A stretch of DNA of 64,000 nucleotides from Mucilaginibacter mallensis (GTDB lineage: Bacteria > Bacteroidota > Bacteroidia > Sphingobacteriales > Sphingobacteriaceae), in NCBI RefSeq assembly GCF_900105165.1, contig NZ_LT629740.1:1178001-1242000 (forward strand), written 5' to 3'. A program made the position numbers and the translations under genes. Under the pieces are notes generated by a model. The model searched no databases and was not told the DNA's origin. It saw only the letters and a list, made by a program, of their open reading frames with translations. Below, piece by piece: positions 45,783-54,543 of this stretch. The stretch's first letter is position 1. Every line of letters starts with the position of its first letter.

Positions 45783-47099
45783 TTAGTTCAAATGAGAAAC
45801 CACAGGGATAGCTTCGGCGCTTGTGGTAAGTTCCAATGCTATTACGGTATCATTATTGTTTGGCAATTGGTCAGGCAGTTGAAGTGTTATATTGCCTGTC
45901 GTATCCTGGCTATATTTAATTTCCCCCCCGTTAAGTAAATAAGCTTGTTTAACTTTTACTTTGGTTGCTAAGGGCAGCGTTAATAGATCCGATTTTTTTT
46001 CGAAAACATGGACGTACAGTTTATTGCCTTTACGGGTAGTAGCAAAATCATTATTAGGCGCAAACGGGCCACCTTTTGTACCGTAAATGCTTTCTCCATA
46101 AATTTTTAACCAATCGCCCATTTCTTTCAACCGGGTAACCTGGCGCTGTTCCATTCTTCCATCAGGCATCGGCCCCACGTTAAACAACAAATTACCGTTT
46201 CCACCAGCTGTTTTAACTAAAGTTTGCAAGCATTCCTTCAGGCTTTTCATTTTATCATTGGGTTTCCATGCCCATTGGGTACAAATGGTCATACAGGTTT
46301 CCCATGGCGTATTCATATCAAGCGCGCCTATTACTTGCTCGGGTGTGGCGTAGTCGCCAATACTTCTGGAATTTAATGTTACGTGCTCGTCATTTGCACC
46401 AAGCCTGTTATTAATAATAACGTTAGGGTCCAGTTGCTTTAAATAGGTATAAACATCAACGGCATATTCGTTTTTCCATGGCTTTTCCCAATTACCATCA
46501 AACCAGAGCATGTAGGGATGATAGGTTGTAACCAACTCTTTCAATTCGCTTTTCATCGTTTTGACAAACTCATTCATATTGACGAGCGAGTCGGGGGGTG
46601 ATGCACCATTGTGATTGGGGTAATGTGGGTCATGCCAATCTAACACGGTAAAATAAATACAGAATTTGAGATTGTATTTTTTGCAGGCGGCGGCAAGTTC
46701 ACCAACAACATCTTTTTTAAAGGGTGTGTTCATGATATTGTAATCAGATGATTTTGTTGGCCATAAGCAAAACCCGTCATGATGTTTGGCGGTAATTACC
46801 ACGTATTTCATCCCCGCATCTTTGGCGGTTTTAACCCATGCATCAGCATTAAATAAAATCGGGTCAAATTCTTTATACAAGCTGTCGTATTCGGCTGTTG
46901 GCACTTCGTGGCCGCGGCTCCAGCCAATCTCAGTACCACGTAAGGTTACCGGGCCCCAGTGAATAAACATGCCAAAACGTTGATCCATAAAATCATCCAT
47001 CACTGCATGAGGTGTTTTAATGGTTGGGTCTATTAGCGTTTGTGCCTTTGGTTTAGCAACACACGATAGCAGGATAAGCAAGGAGAAAAAATATTTCAT
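45783..47099 (-). CDS. GH29 alpha-L-fucosidase (first gene of the fucose operon)
   Basis: Retaining alpha-L-fucosidase, 438 aa, exported (signal peptide ending CVAKPKAQ at residue 20). Motifs: RFGMFIHWGPVTL, AKHHDGFCLWPTK, and the nucleophile D201 in YMLWFDGNWE; then GNGNLLFNVGPMPDGR closing the barrel and a short beta domain. Length is normal for the family. It leads a minus-strand unit with fuconate dehydratase, SDR, symporter and mutarotase, so released fucose can be taken up and oxidised. A promoter-like element lies just upstream and an AraC regulator is divergent. A second GH29 is encoded at 49.8 kb. Confidence 0.92.
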   Translation of the reverse strand: MKYFFSLLILLSCVAKPKAQTLIDPTIKTPHAVMDDFMDQRFGMFIHWGPVTLRGTEIGWSRGHEVPTAEYDSLYKEFDPILFNADAWVKTAKDAGMKYVVITAKHHDGFCLWPTKSSDYNIMNTPFKKDVVGELAAACKKYNLKFCIYFTVLDWHDPHYPNHNGASPPDSLVNMNEFVKTMKSELKELVTTYHPYMLWFDGNWEKPWKNEYAVDVYTYLKQLDPNVIINNRLGANDEHVTLNSRSIGDYATPEQVIGALDMNTPWETCMTICTQWAWKPNDKMKSLKECLQTLVKTAGGNGNLLFNVGPMPDGRMEQRQVTRLKEMGDWLKIYGESIYGTKGGPFAPNNDFATTRKGNKLYVHVFEKKSDLLTLPLATKVKVKQAYLLNGGEIKYSQDTTGNITLQLPDQLPNNNDTVIALELTTSAEAIPVVSHLN

Positions 47100-47119
47100 T
47101 ATTTAAGTAAATTGGTAAT

Positions 47120-47150
47120 CAAAGCTATTGCCTTAGTATCCTCCTTACAA
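47120..47150 (-). promoter_or_regulatory. Promoter of the fucose operon (Bacteroidota-type)
   Basis: On the minus strand, TAGCTTTG (47127-47120) fits the Bacteroidota -7 consensus TAnnTTTG, and a TTG (47150-47148) lies 20 bases further upstream, near the expected -33 position. This leaves a short leader to the GH29 start at 47099. Confidence 0.5.
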
Positions 47151-47281
47151 TGAATTATATTTCTATTTTAATGGATTATCCAATTATTATTTAGTTTTAC
47201 AACAATTATTTACCTAAATGCATTTAACCATCCGGCGTTATCGCTGATAGCCATTTAATAGCTGTTGTCTTATTAATATAC

Positions 47282-48172
47282 ATGAGAAAAACAAAAGTAC
47301 GGGATGGATTTGAAGGGCAACGGCAAATTAACCTGCCGGGTATAATCTTTAAAAATACAGGAGTGGTTAACTCTATCCCGAACCAAATTTTTATTACACA
47401 TATTGGTTATTTCCCAAAAGCGGCTCATCATTTTCGGGAACGCAGAAAGGGCTGCAGCGACAATATATTTATTTATTGCCTCAATGGAAAGGGTTGGTAT
47501 ATAGTTGATAAAAAGAAATATGAAGTGGGGCCTAACCAGTTTTTACAGATACCCGCAACCACCAAATATCTTAAGTATGGCGCTGATGATGAACAACCCT
47601 GGACTATATTTTGGGTGCATTATAGCGGCAGCAATATGGATTCATTTAACAAGCTAATGAATATATCAGTTGATGACGGTCCTAAAAATATCCCCTACAA
47701 TGAAAAAGGGCTTACTATTTGGGAGGAGATGTACAAGTCGTTGGAAATGGGTTATAGTAAGGATAATTTGAACAATGCCAATATGTGTTTGTATTATTTC
47801 TTATCGACCTTTTTATATCCGGACCGGCATTTTTCCGTTCCGGATGATAAAGATATGGTGAGGGAAACCATTGTTTTTATGCGCGATAGCATAACCTCCA
47901 AGTTCACTGTAGCTAATTTTGCAAACCGCTATCAACTATCAATGTCTTATTTTTCAAGTTTATTCCGCAAATCAACAGGAATGTCGCCTATGGAATATTT
48001 TATCCAGCTTAAAATTCAACGGGCGTGCCAGCTTTTATTCAGCCCCCATGTTAAAATTAAAGATATCGCTATAAATCTCGGATATGATGATCCATACTAC
48101 TTTTCCAGGTTATTTAAAAAAACGATGGGTGTTTCTCCCGAATCTTACCGGATGATGAACCATGGCTTTTGA
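47282..48172 (+). CDS. AraC-family regulator of the fucose locus
   Basis: A 296-aa transcription factor with an N-terminal cupin-like sensor domain (about 25-140; NIFIYCLNGKGWYIVDKKKY, FLQIPATTKYLKYG) and a C-terminal double helix-turn-helix (about 195-295; SKFTVANFANRYQLSMSYFS, IKDIAINLGYDDPYYFSRLF, FKKTMGVSPESYR). It is divergent from the GH29/fuconate dehydratase unit with 182 bases between, and is followed on its own strand by DUF2264 and GH29 genes, so it probably activates both arms in response to a released sugar such as L-fucose. The effector is inferred from context. Confidence 0.87.
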   Translation: MRKTKVRDGFEGQRQINLPGIIFKNTGVVNSIPNQIFITHIGYFPKAAHHFRERRKGCSDNIFIYCLNGKGWYIVDKKKYEVGPNQFLQIPATTKYLKYGADDEQPWTIFWVHYSGSNMDSFNKLMNISVDDGPKNIPYNEKGLTIWEEMYKSLEMGYSKDNLNNANMCLYYFLSTFLYPDRHFSVPDDKDMVRETIVFMRDSITSKFTVANFANRYQLSMSYFSSLFRKSTGMSPMEYFIQLKIQRACQLLFSPHVKIKDIAINLGYDDPYYFSRLFKKTMGVSPESYRMMNHGF

Positions 48173-48458
48173 GGTAACTGTTGTGATTCGTGTGCAAACA
48201 CTTTATCCTGATACGGTAAAAAGAGTTATGGAATATGTTGAAGAGGCCGGGATAATCTGACGCAACGGAAAGGCAAAAATGTACGTGAGCCGGGCAGAAC
48301 TTTTAATTAAGCATTTTAATGCAATCCATGAAATGAATAATCTATATGGCAAAAAGGGATACGAAAATATCACTGCCGATTTGCGGGTTAAGCTTAAAAA
48401 GATGATTGATAAATATGAGGATGATGATGCGGCAAAGATATTTTCAACCCCATTATAG
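48162..48458 (+). pseudogene. Possible degenerate small gene split by an in-frame stop
   Basis: From an ATG at 48162 (overlapping the AraC stop) 32 codons run to a TGA at 48258-48260 (ending KRVMEYVEEAGII). The same frame then stays open for 66 more codons to 48458, with an internal ATG at 48279 (MYVSRAELLIKHFNAIHEMN, C-terminal KIFSTPL). EEAGII followed by RNGKAKMYVS resembles the wing of a winged-helix domain. It may be one small gene broken by a stop, or two tiny ORFs. It fills the otherwise gene-free gap between the AraC and DUF2264 genes. Low certainty. Confidence 0.3.
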
Positions 48459-48474
48459 GTCAACAAATAACAGT

Positions 48475-49701
48475 ATGAAAGCTAAATATTTGAAAATTTA
48501 CAGCACGATGCTTTTAACTTGCATAAGTGCATTAACGGTTAAGGCGCAATCACAATCAGCAGGACAAACTGAGCGTACTTATTATGTAAGTACGCTTACA
48601 CGTATAGCTGATCCTGTATTGGAAGCGTTAAGCAAAAATGAGCTCAGAAAGCAAATGCCGGTAGAGTCGAATGCAAAAGGCCGGGAATCATCTACCTACC
48701 TGGAGGCTTTTGGCCGGCTGATGGCAGGTATGGCCCCCTGGCTCGAACTTGGCCCCGATAAAACATCCGAAGGTAAACTTCGTGAAAAGTATATTAAACT
48801 GGCCCTGCTGAGCATACACAATGCTACCGATCCAAAGGCGGCAGACTTTATGAACTTTAATAAAGGCAGCCAGCCCGTAGTTGATGCTGCCTTTTTAGCA
48901 CAAGCTTTACTGAGGGCTCCAAACCAGTTATGGGGTAGGCTGGATAGCACAACCCAAAGCAATGTGATAACAGCTCTAAAATCTTCGAGGGTTATTACCC
49001 CGGGATTTAACAATTGGCTTTTATTTAGCGCGACCATAGAGGCAGTTCTCCTGCGCTTTGATGGTAGCGGCGATAGGATGCGCATGGATTATGCTATTAA
49101 GCAGCATTTGGTATCATGGTATAAAGGGGATGGCGCTTATGGCGACGGGGAAAATTTTCATTGGGATTATTATAATAGCTTCGTTATTCAGCCTATGCTG
49201 GTTGGGGTATTAAAAACGTTAAGTGACACAAATCCCGGACAAAAGAAAACCTATGAAACAGCCCTTGCTCATGCAAAACGCTACGCTGCTGTGCAAGAAA
49301 GGATGATATCGCCGGAGGCCACCTATCCACCGATAGGCCGGTCATTAGCATATAGGTTTGGGGCGTTCCAAACCTTGTCTATGATAAGTTTAATGCACGA
49401 GCTTCCTGCCGGCGTTAAGCCTCAGCAAGTGCGGGCCGCTTTATATACAATGATCAAACGGCAGGTTGAGGCGCCGGGCACTTTTGACAGTAATGGCTGG
49501 CTACAGATAGGCATTTATGGGCACCAACCCGGTATAGGCGAGTCCTATATATCTACCGGTAGCCTTTATTTGTGTTCCGAGGCATTCCTGGTGTTAGGGT
49601 TGCCGCCAACAGACGTTTTTTGGCAGGGTGCAGATGAAGAATGGACAGCAAAAAAAGTGTGGGAAGGCAAAGAAGTGAATATTGATCATGCTGAAGATTA
49701 A
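48475..49701 (+). CDS. DUF2264 family protein, secreted
   Basis: A 408-aa exported protein (signal peptide ending ALTVKAQS). DUF2264 proteins have a helical (alpha/alpha)-type fold and are found in glycan-use loci; their reaction is not settled. Visible family pattern: STYLEAFGRLMAGMAPWLEL, FNNWLLFSATIEAVLLRFDG, GDGENFHWDYYNSFVIQPML, GRSLAYRFGAFQTLSMISL and GSLYLCSEAFLVLGLPPTD. The frame is open to 48406, but the ATG at 48475 starts directly at the signal peptide and avoids the upstream fragment. It is followed by a GH29 gene 56 bases later and preceded by araC, so it probably belongs to the fucose-glycan programme. Confidence 0.85.
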   Translation: MKAKYLKIYSTMLLTCISALTVKAQSQSAGQTERTYYVSTLTRIADPVLEALSKNELRKQMPVESNAKGRESSTYLEAFGRLMAGMAPWLELGPDKTSEGKLREKYIKLALLSIHNATDPKAADFMNFNKGSQPVVDAAFLAQALLRAPNQLWGRLDSTTQSNVITALKSSRVITPGFNNWLLFSATIEAVLLRFDGSGDRMRMDYAIKQHLVSWYKGDGAYGDGENFHWDYYNSFVIQPMLVGVLKTLSDTNPGQKKTYETALAHAKRYAAVQERMISPEATYPPIGRSLAYRFGAFQTLSMISLMHELPAGVKPQQVRAALYTMIKRQVEAPGTFDSNGWLQIGIYGHQPGIGESYISTGSLYLCSEAFLVLGLPPTDVFWQGADEEWTAKKVWEGKEVNIDHAED

Positions 49702-49757
49702 CAGTATTATCAAATAGAACAGGGAGATGAACTATATAATTAAATAATAAAAACAAC

Positions 49758-51125
49758 ATGATTTTTCCATCATTAATTTCGTTACGGCAGGCAAACAATA
49801 GAAAAGGCTTTCTATCGGCAATTGTCCTGGTTTTTCTATCAACATTAAGCCAGGCGCAATCCTCAGTTGATCCGGCAAGCATTAAAGATAAAATGCAATG
49901 GTTCGCAGATGCAAAACTTGGTATATTTATTCATGAAGGTATCTATGCTGTTAATGGCATCGACGAATCCTGGAGTTTTCACAACAAAAAGATCACCTAT
50001 GCCGACTACATGAAGCAGCTTCAGGGTTTTACGCTCAAGAAATATGATCCTGAATACTGGGCCGACCTGATCAAAGAAAGCGGTGCGAAGTATGCTGTTA
50101 TTACTACAAAACACCATGATGGCGTCACTATGTATGATTCACAGGTTGATAATCTAAATATTGTAAAGTCAACGCCGGCTCGTCGGGACATGATCAAACC
50201 TTTATTTGCTGCATTGAGAGAAAGAAATATCAAATGTGGTGCCTACTTCTCGCTGATTGATTGGTCAAATAGCAACTATCCAGGGTTTTTAAAAGATAGT
50301 TCAAGGTATAACGTCCATGATGATTACGATCGCTGGAATAAGTTCCGGGCATTCTTTCAATCCCAGATCAAAGAGATCAACCAAAAGTTCAAGCCCGATC
50401 TATGGTGGTTTGACGGTGATTGGGAACATAGCGCCGAAGAATGGGAAGCTGCCAAAGTGCGCGATATTATTTTAACGGGTAATAAAAATGCCATCATCAA
50501 TGGCCGGCTTCAGGGATATGGCGATTACGAAACACCGGAGCAAAACTTCCCGGTTTCACGCCCGGCCTTCAACTGGTGGGAATTATGTATGACTGCAAAT
50601 AATAACTGGGGATATCATCCTGATGATACAAATTGGAAGACACCCTATCAGGTTATTACTATTTTTACCGATGCGGTTTCAAATGGCGGAAACTTGTTGC
50701 TCGATATAGGCCCTAGGGCTGACGGCTCAATATCCGATGAAGATGTATACTTGCTAAAGGAGCTTGGTGCGTGGAATAAGAGAAACGGAGAGGCTGTGTT
50801 TAATACAATTGCCGGGATACCACAGGGGCATTTTTACGGCCCGACTACGCTCTCCAAAGACTCAACCGTATTGTATCTGTTTCTGCAGGGCAACATCAGC
50901 GGCAGTGTAACCCTAAAGGGTCTACAGAATAAGATCAAAGATATAACGGTATTGGGCACAGGTACTCATTTAAGCTATAATATTGTCGGCAAAATATCCT
51001 GGAGCAAGGTGCCGGGGCTCGTATACATCAACGTTCCAAAAGGGGTACAGGATAAATACGTTACGGCGTTAAAGGTTTCCCTGGATGGCCCTGTCAAGTT
51101 ATACAACGGCAAAGGCGGCTTATAA
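49758..51125 (+). CDS. GH29 alpha-L-fucosidase (second copy)
   Basis: Alpha-L-fucosidase, 455 aa, with a signal peptide in residues ~17-34 (IVLVFLSTLSQAQ). Motifs: KLGIFIHEGIYAVNG, TTKHHDGVTMYDS, nucleophile D219 in LWWFDGDWEH, NNNWGYHPDD and GGNLLLDIGPRADGS. It differs clearly from the first GH29: the HWGP motif common in the family reads HEGI here, and the C-terminal domain is different, so linkage specificity may differ (for example alpha-1,3/1,4 versus alpha-1,2). It ends the plus-strand arm of the fucose region, before a terminator. Confidence 0.88.
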   Translation: MIFPSLISLRQANNRKGFLSAIVLVFLSTLSQAQSSVDPASIKDKMQWFADAKLGIFIHEGIYAVNGIDESWSFHNKKITYADYMKQLQGFTLKKYDPEYWADLIKESGAKYAVITTKHHDGVTMYDSQVDNLNIVKSTPARRDMIKPLFAALRERNIKCGAYFSLIDWSNSNYPGFLKDSSRYNVHDDYDRWNKFRAFFQSQIKEINQKFKPDLWWFDGDWEHSAEEWEAAKVRDIILTGNKNAIINGRLQGYGDYETPEQNFPVSRPAFNWWELCMTANNNWGYHPDDTNWKTPYQVITIFTDAVSNGGNLLLDIGPRADGSISDEDVYLLKELGAWNKRNGEAVFNTIAGIPQGHFYGPTTLSKDSTVLYLFLQGNISGSVTLKGLQNKIKDITVLGTGTHLSYNIVGKISWSKVPGLVYINVPKGVQDKYVTALKVSLDGPVKLYNGKGGL

Positions 51126-51151
51126 TTGAGGGGACTAACTTTAAATACATC

Positions 51152-51192
51152 ACCCCGGTAACTGCTATGGCAGCTGCCGGGGTTTACTTTTT
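51152..51192. terminator. Terminator between convergent GH29 and HxlR genes
   Basis: Hairpin with outer stem ACCCCGG (51152-51158) and CCGGGGT (51177-51183), inner pairing CTGC/GCAG, followed by TTACTTTTTT. It lies 27 bases after the GH29 stop and 29 bases before the HxlR stop, so it may serve both. Confidence 0.78.
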
Positions 51193-51220
51193 AAGCAGCA
51201 ATCTGTAATATCTCTCATCT

Positions 51221-51574
51221 TTATTTTATCTTTTGCCGGTGATTTAAACCCCACTGAACCAGGGTTTCTGTTACCGGAAAAACACTCATGCCGTATTCGG
51301 TTATGGCATAGCTTACGGTAACGGGCCGGGTGTTCATTACTGTTCTTGTCAGCAGCAGGTTTGTTTCCAGGTCCTGTAATTCCTTTGAAAGCATTTTTGC
51401 CGATATGCCTTCAACCTCACGCTGGATCTTTTTAAAAGTGTTTGTTTCAGCAATGTGATTATTTAAATGGCGCATAATCCTAAGCTTCCATTTGCCTCCC
51501 AATATCTCCAGGCTATCGCGAATAGCAATCAATTCCTGCTCGCAGGTTGCTTCTTGTTTTATCTGATCTTCCAT
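51221..51574 (-). CDS. HxlR-family winged-helix regulator
   Basis: A 117-aa HxlR-type repressor/activator: CEQELIAIRDSLEILGGKWK, the winged helix (FKKIQREVEGISAKMLSKEL) and SYAITEYGMSVFPV, which are typical. The frame is open to 51637, but the ATG at 51574 gives the usual N-terminus ending before CEQEL, and a palindromic site lies just upstream of it, so it is preferred. It is divergent from the phzF-like gene and probably controls it and itself. Confidence 0.88.
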   Translation of the reverse strand: MEDQIKQEATCEQELIAIRDSLEILGGKWKLRIMRHLNNHIAETNTFKKIQREVEGISAKMLSKELQDLETNLLLTRTVMNTRPVTVSYAITEYGMSVFPVTETLVQWGLNHRQKIK

Positions 51575-51583
51575 ATTATGATA

Positions 51584-51607
51584 GTTACCAAATGGTAACC
51601 GGTTACC
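51584..51607. promoter_or_regulatory. Nested palindromic operator for the HxlR regulator
   Basis: GTTACCAAATGGTAAC (51584-51599) overlaps GGTAACCGGTTACC (51594-51607), a perfect 14-bp palindrome, so the GGTAAC half-site occurs in three overlapping copies. It lies 10 bases upstream of the hxlR ATG at 51574 and ~38 bases before the phzF-like promoter box. Confidence 0.6.
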
Positions 51608-51644
51608 TTTAGTTAACTGATAATAAATGTAAACCATTAGTATC

Positions 51645-51652
51645 TAATTTTG
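51645..51652 (+). promoter_or_regulatory. Promoter -7 box of the phzF-like gene
   Basis: TAATTTTG matches the TAnnTTTG consensus, 24 bases before the ATG at 51676 and downstream of the HxlR palindrome. A -33 element is not obvious. Confidence 0.42.
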
Positions 51653-51675
51653 AAAATAAATAAAATAATAAGGGC

Positions 51676-52560
51676 ATGAAAACACTGGATTATTACGTAG
51701 TGGATGTATTTACCGACAGCAGGTATAAAGGCAATCAGCTGTCAGTAGTATATATTGATGAAGAACTTGATATCAATCAGTATTATGATATTTCCCGGGA
51801 ATTTGGGTATTCAGAGACATCCTTTGTGAATTATTCAACTACAGAAAACGTTTTTAAGGTACGCTCATTTACCCAGGCAAAACATGAGGTTATAGGCGCC
51901 GGGCACAATCTGTTGGGTGCCGTATGCCTGGCTTTGCTTAAAAAATGGGATATTTTTAAAGGTCAGGGCACCCAACCATGGGTTATGATAAAAGACGATA
52001 AAATTCCCTTGAAAATTACCGGACAAGGTGATTTACCTTATGTTGGAATGAAGCAGCGCCCTGCGCAAATTGTTAGAACGGTGCCAACTGAACTTATTGC
52101 CCAGGCTATAGGATTAAGCGTTGATGACCTCAACCTGAATGGATGGGATATCAATATAGTAAAGACCGAAGTTGCACACCTGATGGTTCCTGTAAAGAAT
52201 AGAGAACTGCTAAAAAAGGCCATTTCAAATAAATCTTTGTTGAAAGAAGCTTCTGCTAAGTTTGGCTTTGAAGGCTGTTATTTATTTACGACAGATCATC
52301 CTGATACTAGCATCCTGGCTGAAGCACGTTTTTTTAACCCTGGTATTGGTATTGATGAAGACCCGGCCACGGGTACGGCTGCTGGTCCGTTGGCGGGATA
52401 CCTGGAAAAGCTTGGCCATATCAATAAAGACGCGGATTTTCAGATTCTACAGGGGGAACATGTAAATCAACCATCTATCATTCACGTAAAAGTAGTAAAC
52501 GATGGGGTTTGGGTAAGTGGTTCATCTGTAATCGTAATGGAAGGAAAGCTTTACTTATAA
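51676..52560 (+). CDS. PhzF family isomerase-like protein
   Basis: A 294-aa PhzF-fold protein (diaminopimelate epimerase-like). Family features: VVDVFTDSRYKGNQLSVVYI at the start, EFGYSETSFVN (Glu at the catalytic position of PhzF), TQAKHEVIGAGHNLLGAVC and IDEDPATGTAAGPLAGYLE. PhzF relatives isomerise small molecules; outside phenazine pathways their substrates are mostly unknown. No phenazine genes are nearby. It is divergent from hxlR, which suggests induction by a small toxic or aromatic compound. Confidence 0.87.
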   Translation: MKTLDYYVVDVFTDSRYKGNQLSVVYIDEELDINQYYDISREFGYSETSFVNYSTTENVFKVRSFTQAKHEVIGAGHNLLGAVCLALLKKWDIFKGQGTQPWVMIKDDKIPLKITGQGDLPYVGMKQRPAQIVRTVPTELIAQAIGLSVDDLNLNGWDINIVKTEVAHLMVPVKNRELLKKAISNKSLLKEASAKFGFEGCYLFTTDHPDTSILAEARFFNPGIGIDEDPATGTAAGPLAGYLEKLGHINKDADFQILQGEHVNQPSIIHVKVVNDGVWVSGSSVIVMEGKLYL

Positions 52561-52675
52561 AGTTTAGTATGCCTGCCATGTGTAAAGGTATTCATATAGG
52601 TGATATGCAAAATGTTGTACATTTATAGTGCTGCGGTTCTTAACAAAAGGAATCCCGTTCTAAAATCGATATTGC

Positions 52676-53302
52676 ATGCTTAAAAAATATTCGATCCTGT
52701 TTGGAATAATTATTTCTTTATTACTGCTTCTGATAGCTACCCTGTATTATCCGGGTGGCTCACAATATGATAAAAATTCCATCGGGTACGATTGGGGTAA
52801 TAACTACCTGAGTAACCTGTTTGGCCCAAAAGCAGTAAATGGTGCCGATAATGCTGCTCAACTTTGGGCTATTGCGGGCATGCTGTTCCTTTGTGGTAGT
52901 TTTGCTTTGTTTTTTATTGATTTCTCAAAGAAAATACCCCAAAAAGGTGCAGTCAGGATGATTAAATACTGTGGTGTTAGCGCTATGTTATTTGCGTTTT
53001 TGGCAGTAACACCCTATCATGATAAAATGATCACTATTGCCAGTACGCTGGCGCTTATTAGTATGTTTTACATCACAATATTTGTATTTAAGTCGAAATT
53101 GCACTTGTTTAAAGCTCTTTGCATCGTTTGCCTTATTGCTTCATATAGTTGTAATTACATGTATTTCACCCGTAGCAATGTAGAGTTTTTGCCCATTATG
53201 CAGAAAATTACGCTGCTTATTACAATTGCCTGGGTTTTATCATTGCAGTATTTTACCCAAAAAGCAGATTTTCAAGCAGTAAAGAATGTTTCTGCCAAAT
53301 AA
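52676..53302 (+). CDS. Integral membrane protein, DUF998-like
   Basis: A 208-aa protein with about six hydrophobic helices (ILFGIIISLLLLLIATLYYP, LWAIAGMLFLCGSFALFFI, AMLFAFLAVTPYHDKMITIA, LISMFYITIFVF, ALCIVCLIASYSCNYMYF, KITLLITIAWVLSLQYF). SIGYDWGNNYLSNLFG after TM1 is a pattern seen in DUF998-type proteins. No known function. It stands alone between phzF and the DUF4271 gene on the same strand. Confidence 0.6.
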   Translation: MLKKYSILFGIIISLLLLLIATLYYPGGSQYDKNSIGYDWGNNYLSNLFGPKAVNGADNAAQLWAIAGMLFLCGSFALFFIDFSKKIPQKGAVRMIKYCGVSAMLFAFLAVTPYHDKMITIASTLALISMFYITIFVFKSKLHLFKALCIVCLIASYSCNYMYFTRSNVEFLPIMQKITLLITIAWVLSLQYFTQKADFQAVKNVSAK

Positions 53303-53521
53303 GTAAGCCAGTGTACAGCTACAGCTTGTGTATTATTCAGTAGTATTAAATAATAATATGTGAAATTTTTAGTTATAAATAGCATATGCATATTTATTGA
53401 TAAGTATTATAATATCCGCATTCGTGTAGGTCATAAATTTAACACTAAAATAAAGCCCGGATGCATAAATAAACCAATAAATGCGGTATTTTCGCAGCAA
53501 ATAAGCAATCTTGTATTTATA

Positions 53522-54517
53522 ATGCGCTTTAGTGTTTTGGGGCTTCTGTTTATACTGCTTACCTGTTCCGGTGTTTATGCGCAACAGGATTCCGTGTCTG
53601 CAAGTAAGCCTGCATTAGCAGGTAGTACTTCATTAACAAGGGGCGACTCTAATGTAACCCGCACTCCGCAACACATGGAATTGCTTGATTCCGTAGCGAT
53701 GGCTACAACCTTACGGGCAAAGTTTGTAAGTGATTCGTTGGCTAATATGTATGTATTCCCCGACTCAAACCGGGTTAACCAACTGGCAGTAATGCTGATT
53801 GGGAATCTATATAAAGGCCATAATTTTTTAGATATCCCTTTTAAATCCGGCAAAACAACAGGGGATGGGCACATCCGCAAAAGCCGCGACCCCTGGATAT
53901 TGGTTATCATCGTCATCCTGCTTTTATATACCGCTTTGCTGAATTTTTCGTTTGGTAGCGACATTAAAACGATATTTCAATCATTTTATGCTAAACGTGC
54001 GGCCCAGTTTGATAAGGACGACAAGCAATTAAATTTCCGCACTTTTGTTGGTTTGTTCCTGCTTTTTAGCGCAACGTTCGGTTTGTTTTTATATCAGTAT
54101 GCATCATATAAAAGTGTATATTTTAGTTATAGCGGCTTACAGCTTTTTGTAGCCCTTTCGCTTATTGTTATATCGCTGTTTGCGTTTAAATTTTTGCTGT
54201 TAAAGGTTATTGGCTTTCTGTTTGATATTAACCGCATAGTGAGCGAATACATTACAGCGCTGTATTTAACTTATTTTAATATAGCGTTTGTTTTTTTACC
54301 GGTTGCCGTATGTTTTAGCTTAATGGCAGCCCAATTTATCCCTTACCTGCTGGCTGTAGCCTTGTTTTTAATCGTAGTTATATTCGTTTGGATCTATCTG
54401 CGCAGCAGTGTTAACATTATTTCTAATTTTCGATTTCACAAATTTTATTTATTTATCTATCTTTGTGCCCTCGAAATTTGCCCTATTTTGATTTTGATCA
54501 AGGTACTTAACTTATAG
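53522..54517 (+). CDS. DUF4271 family membrane protein
   Basis: A 331-aa protein from the ATG at 53522, which starts directly at a signal peptide (LGLLFILLTCSGVYAQQD); the frame is open to 53360 but the earlier stretch is not typical. A short periplasmic part is followed by about seven transmembrane helices from SRDPWILVIIVILLLYTALL onward, with FYAKRAAQFDKDDKQLNFRT in the loop typical of DUF4271. This family is found directly upstream of hemD in many Bacteroidota, as here (26 bases). Its role is unknown. Confidence 0.82.
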   Translation: MRFSVLGLLFILLTCSGVYAQQDSVSASKPALAGSTSLTRGDSNVTRTPQHMELLDSVAMATTLRAKFVSDSLANMYVFPDSNRVNQLAVMLIGNLYKGHNFLDIPFKSGKTTGDGHIRKSRDPWILVIIVILLLYTALLNFSFGSDIKTIFQSFYAKRAAQFDKDDKQLNFRTFVGLFLLFSATFGLFLYQYASYKSVYFSYSGLQLFVALSLIVISLFAFKFLLLKVIGFLFDINRIVSEYITALYLTYFNIAFVFLPVAVCFSLMAAQFIPYLLAVALFLIVVIFVWIYLRSSVNIISNFRFHKFYLFIYLCALEICPILILIKVLNL

Positions 54518-54543
54518 GATTTAGGCAGTTATAAAATTGAATA

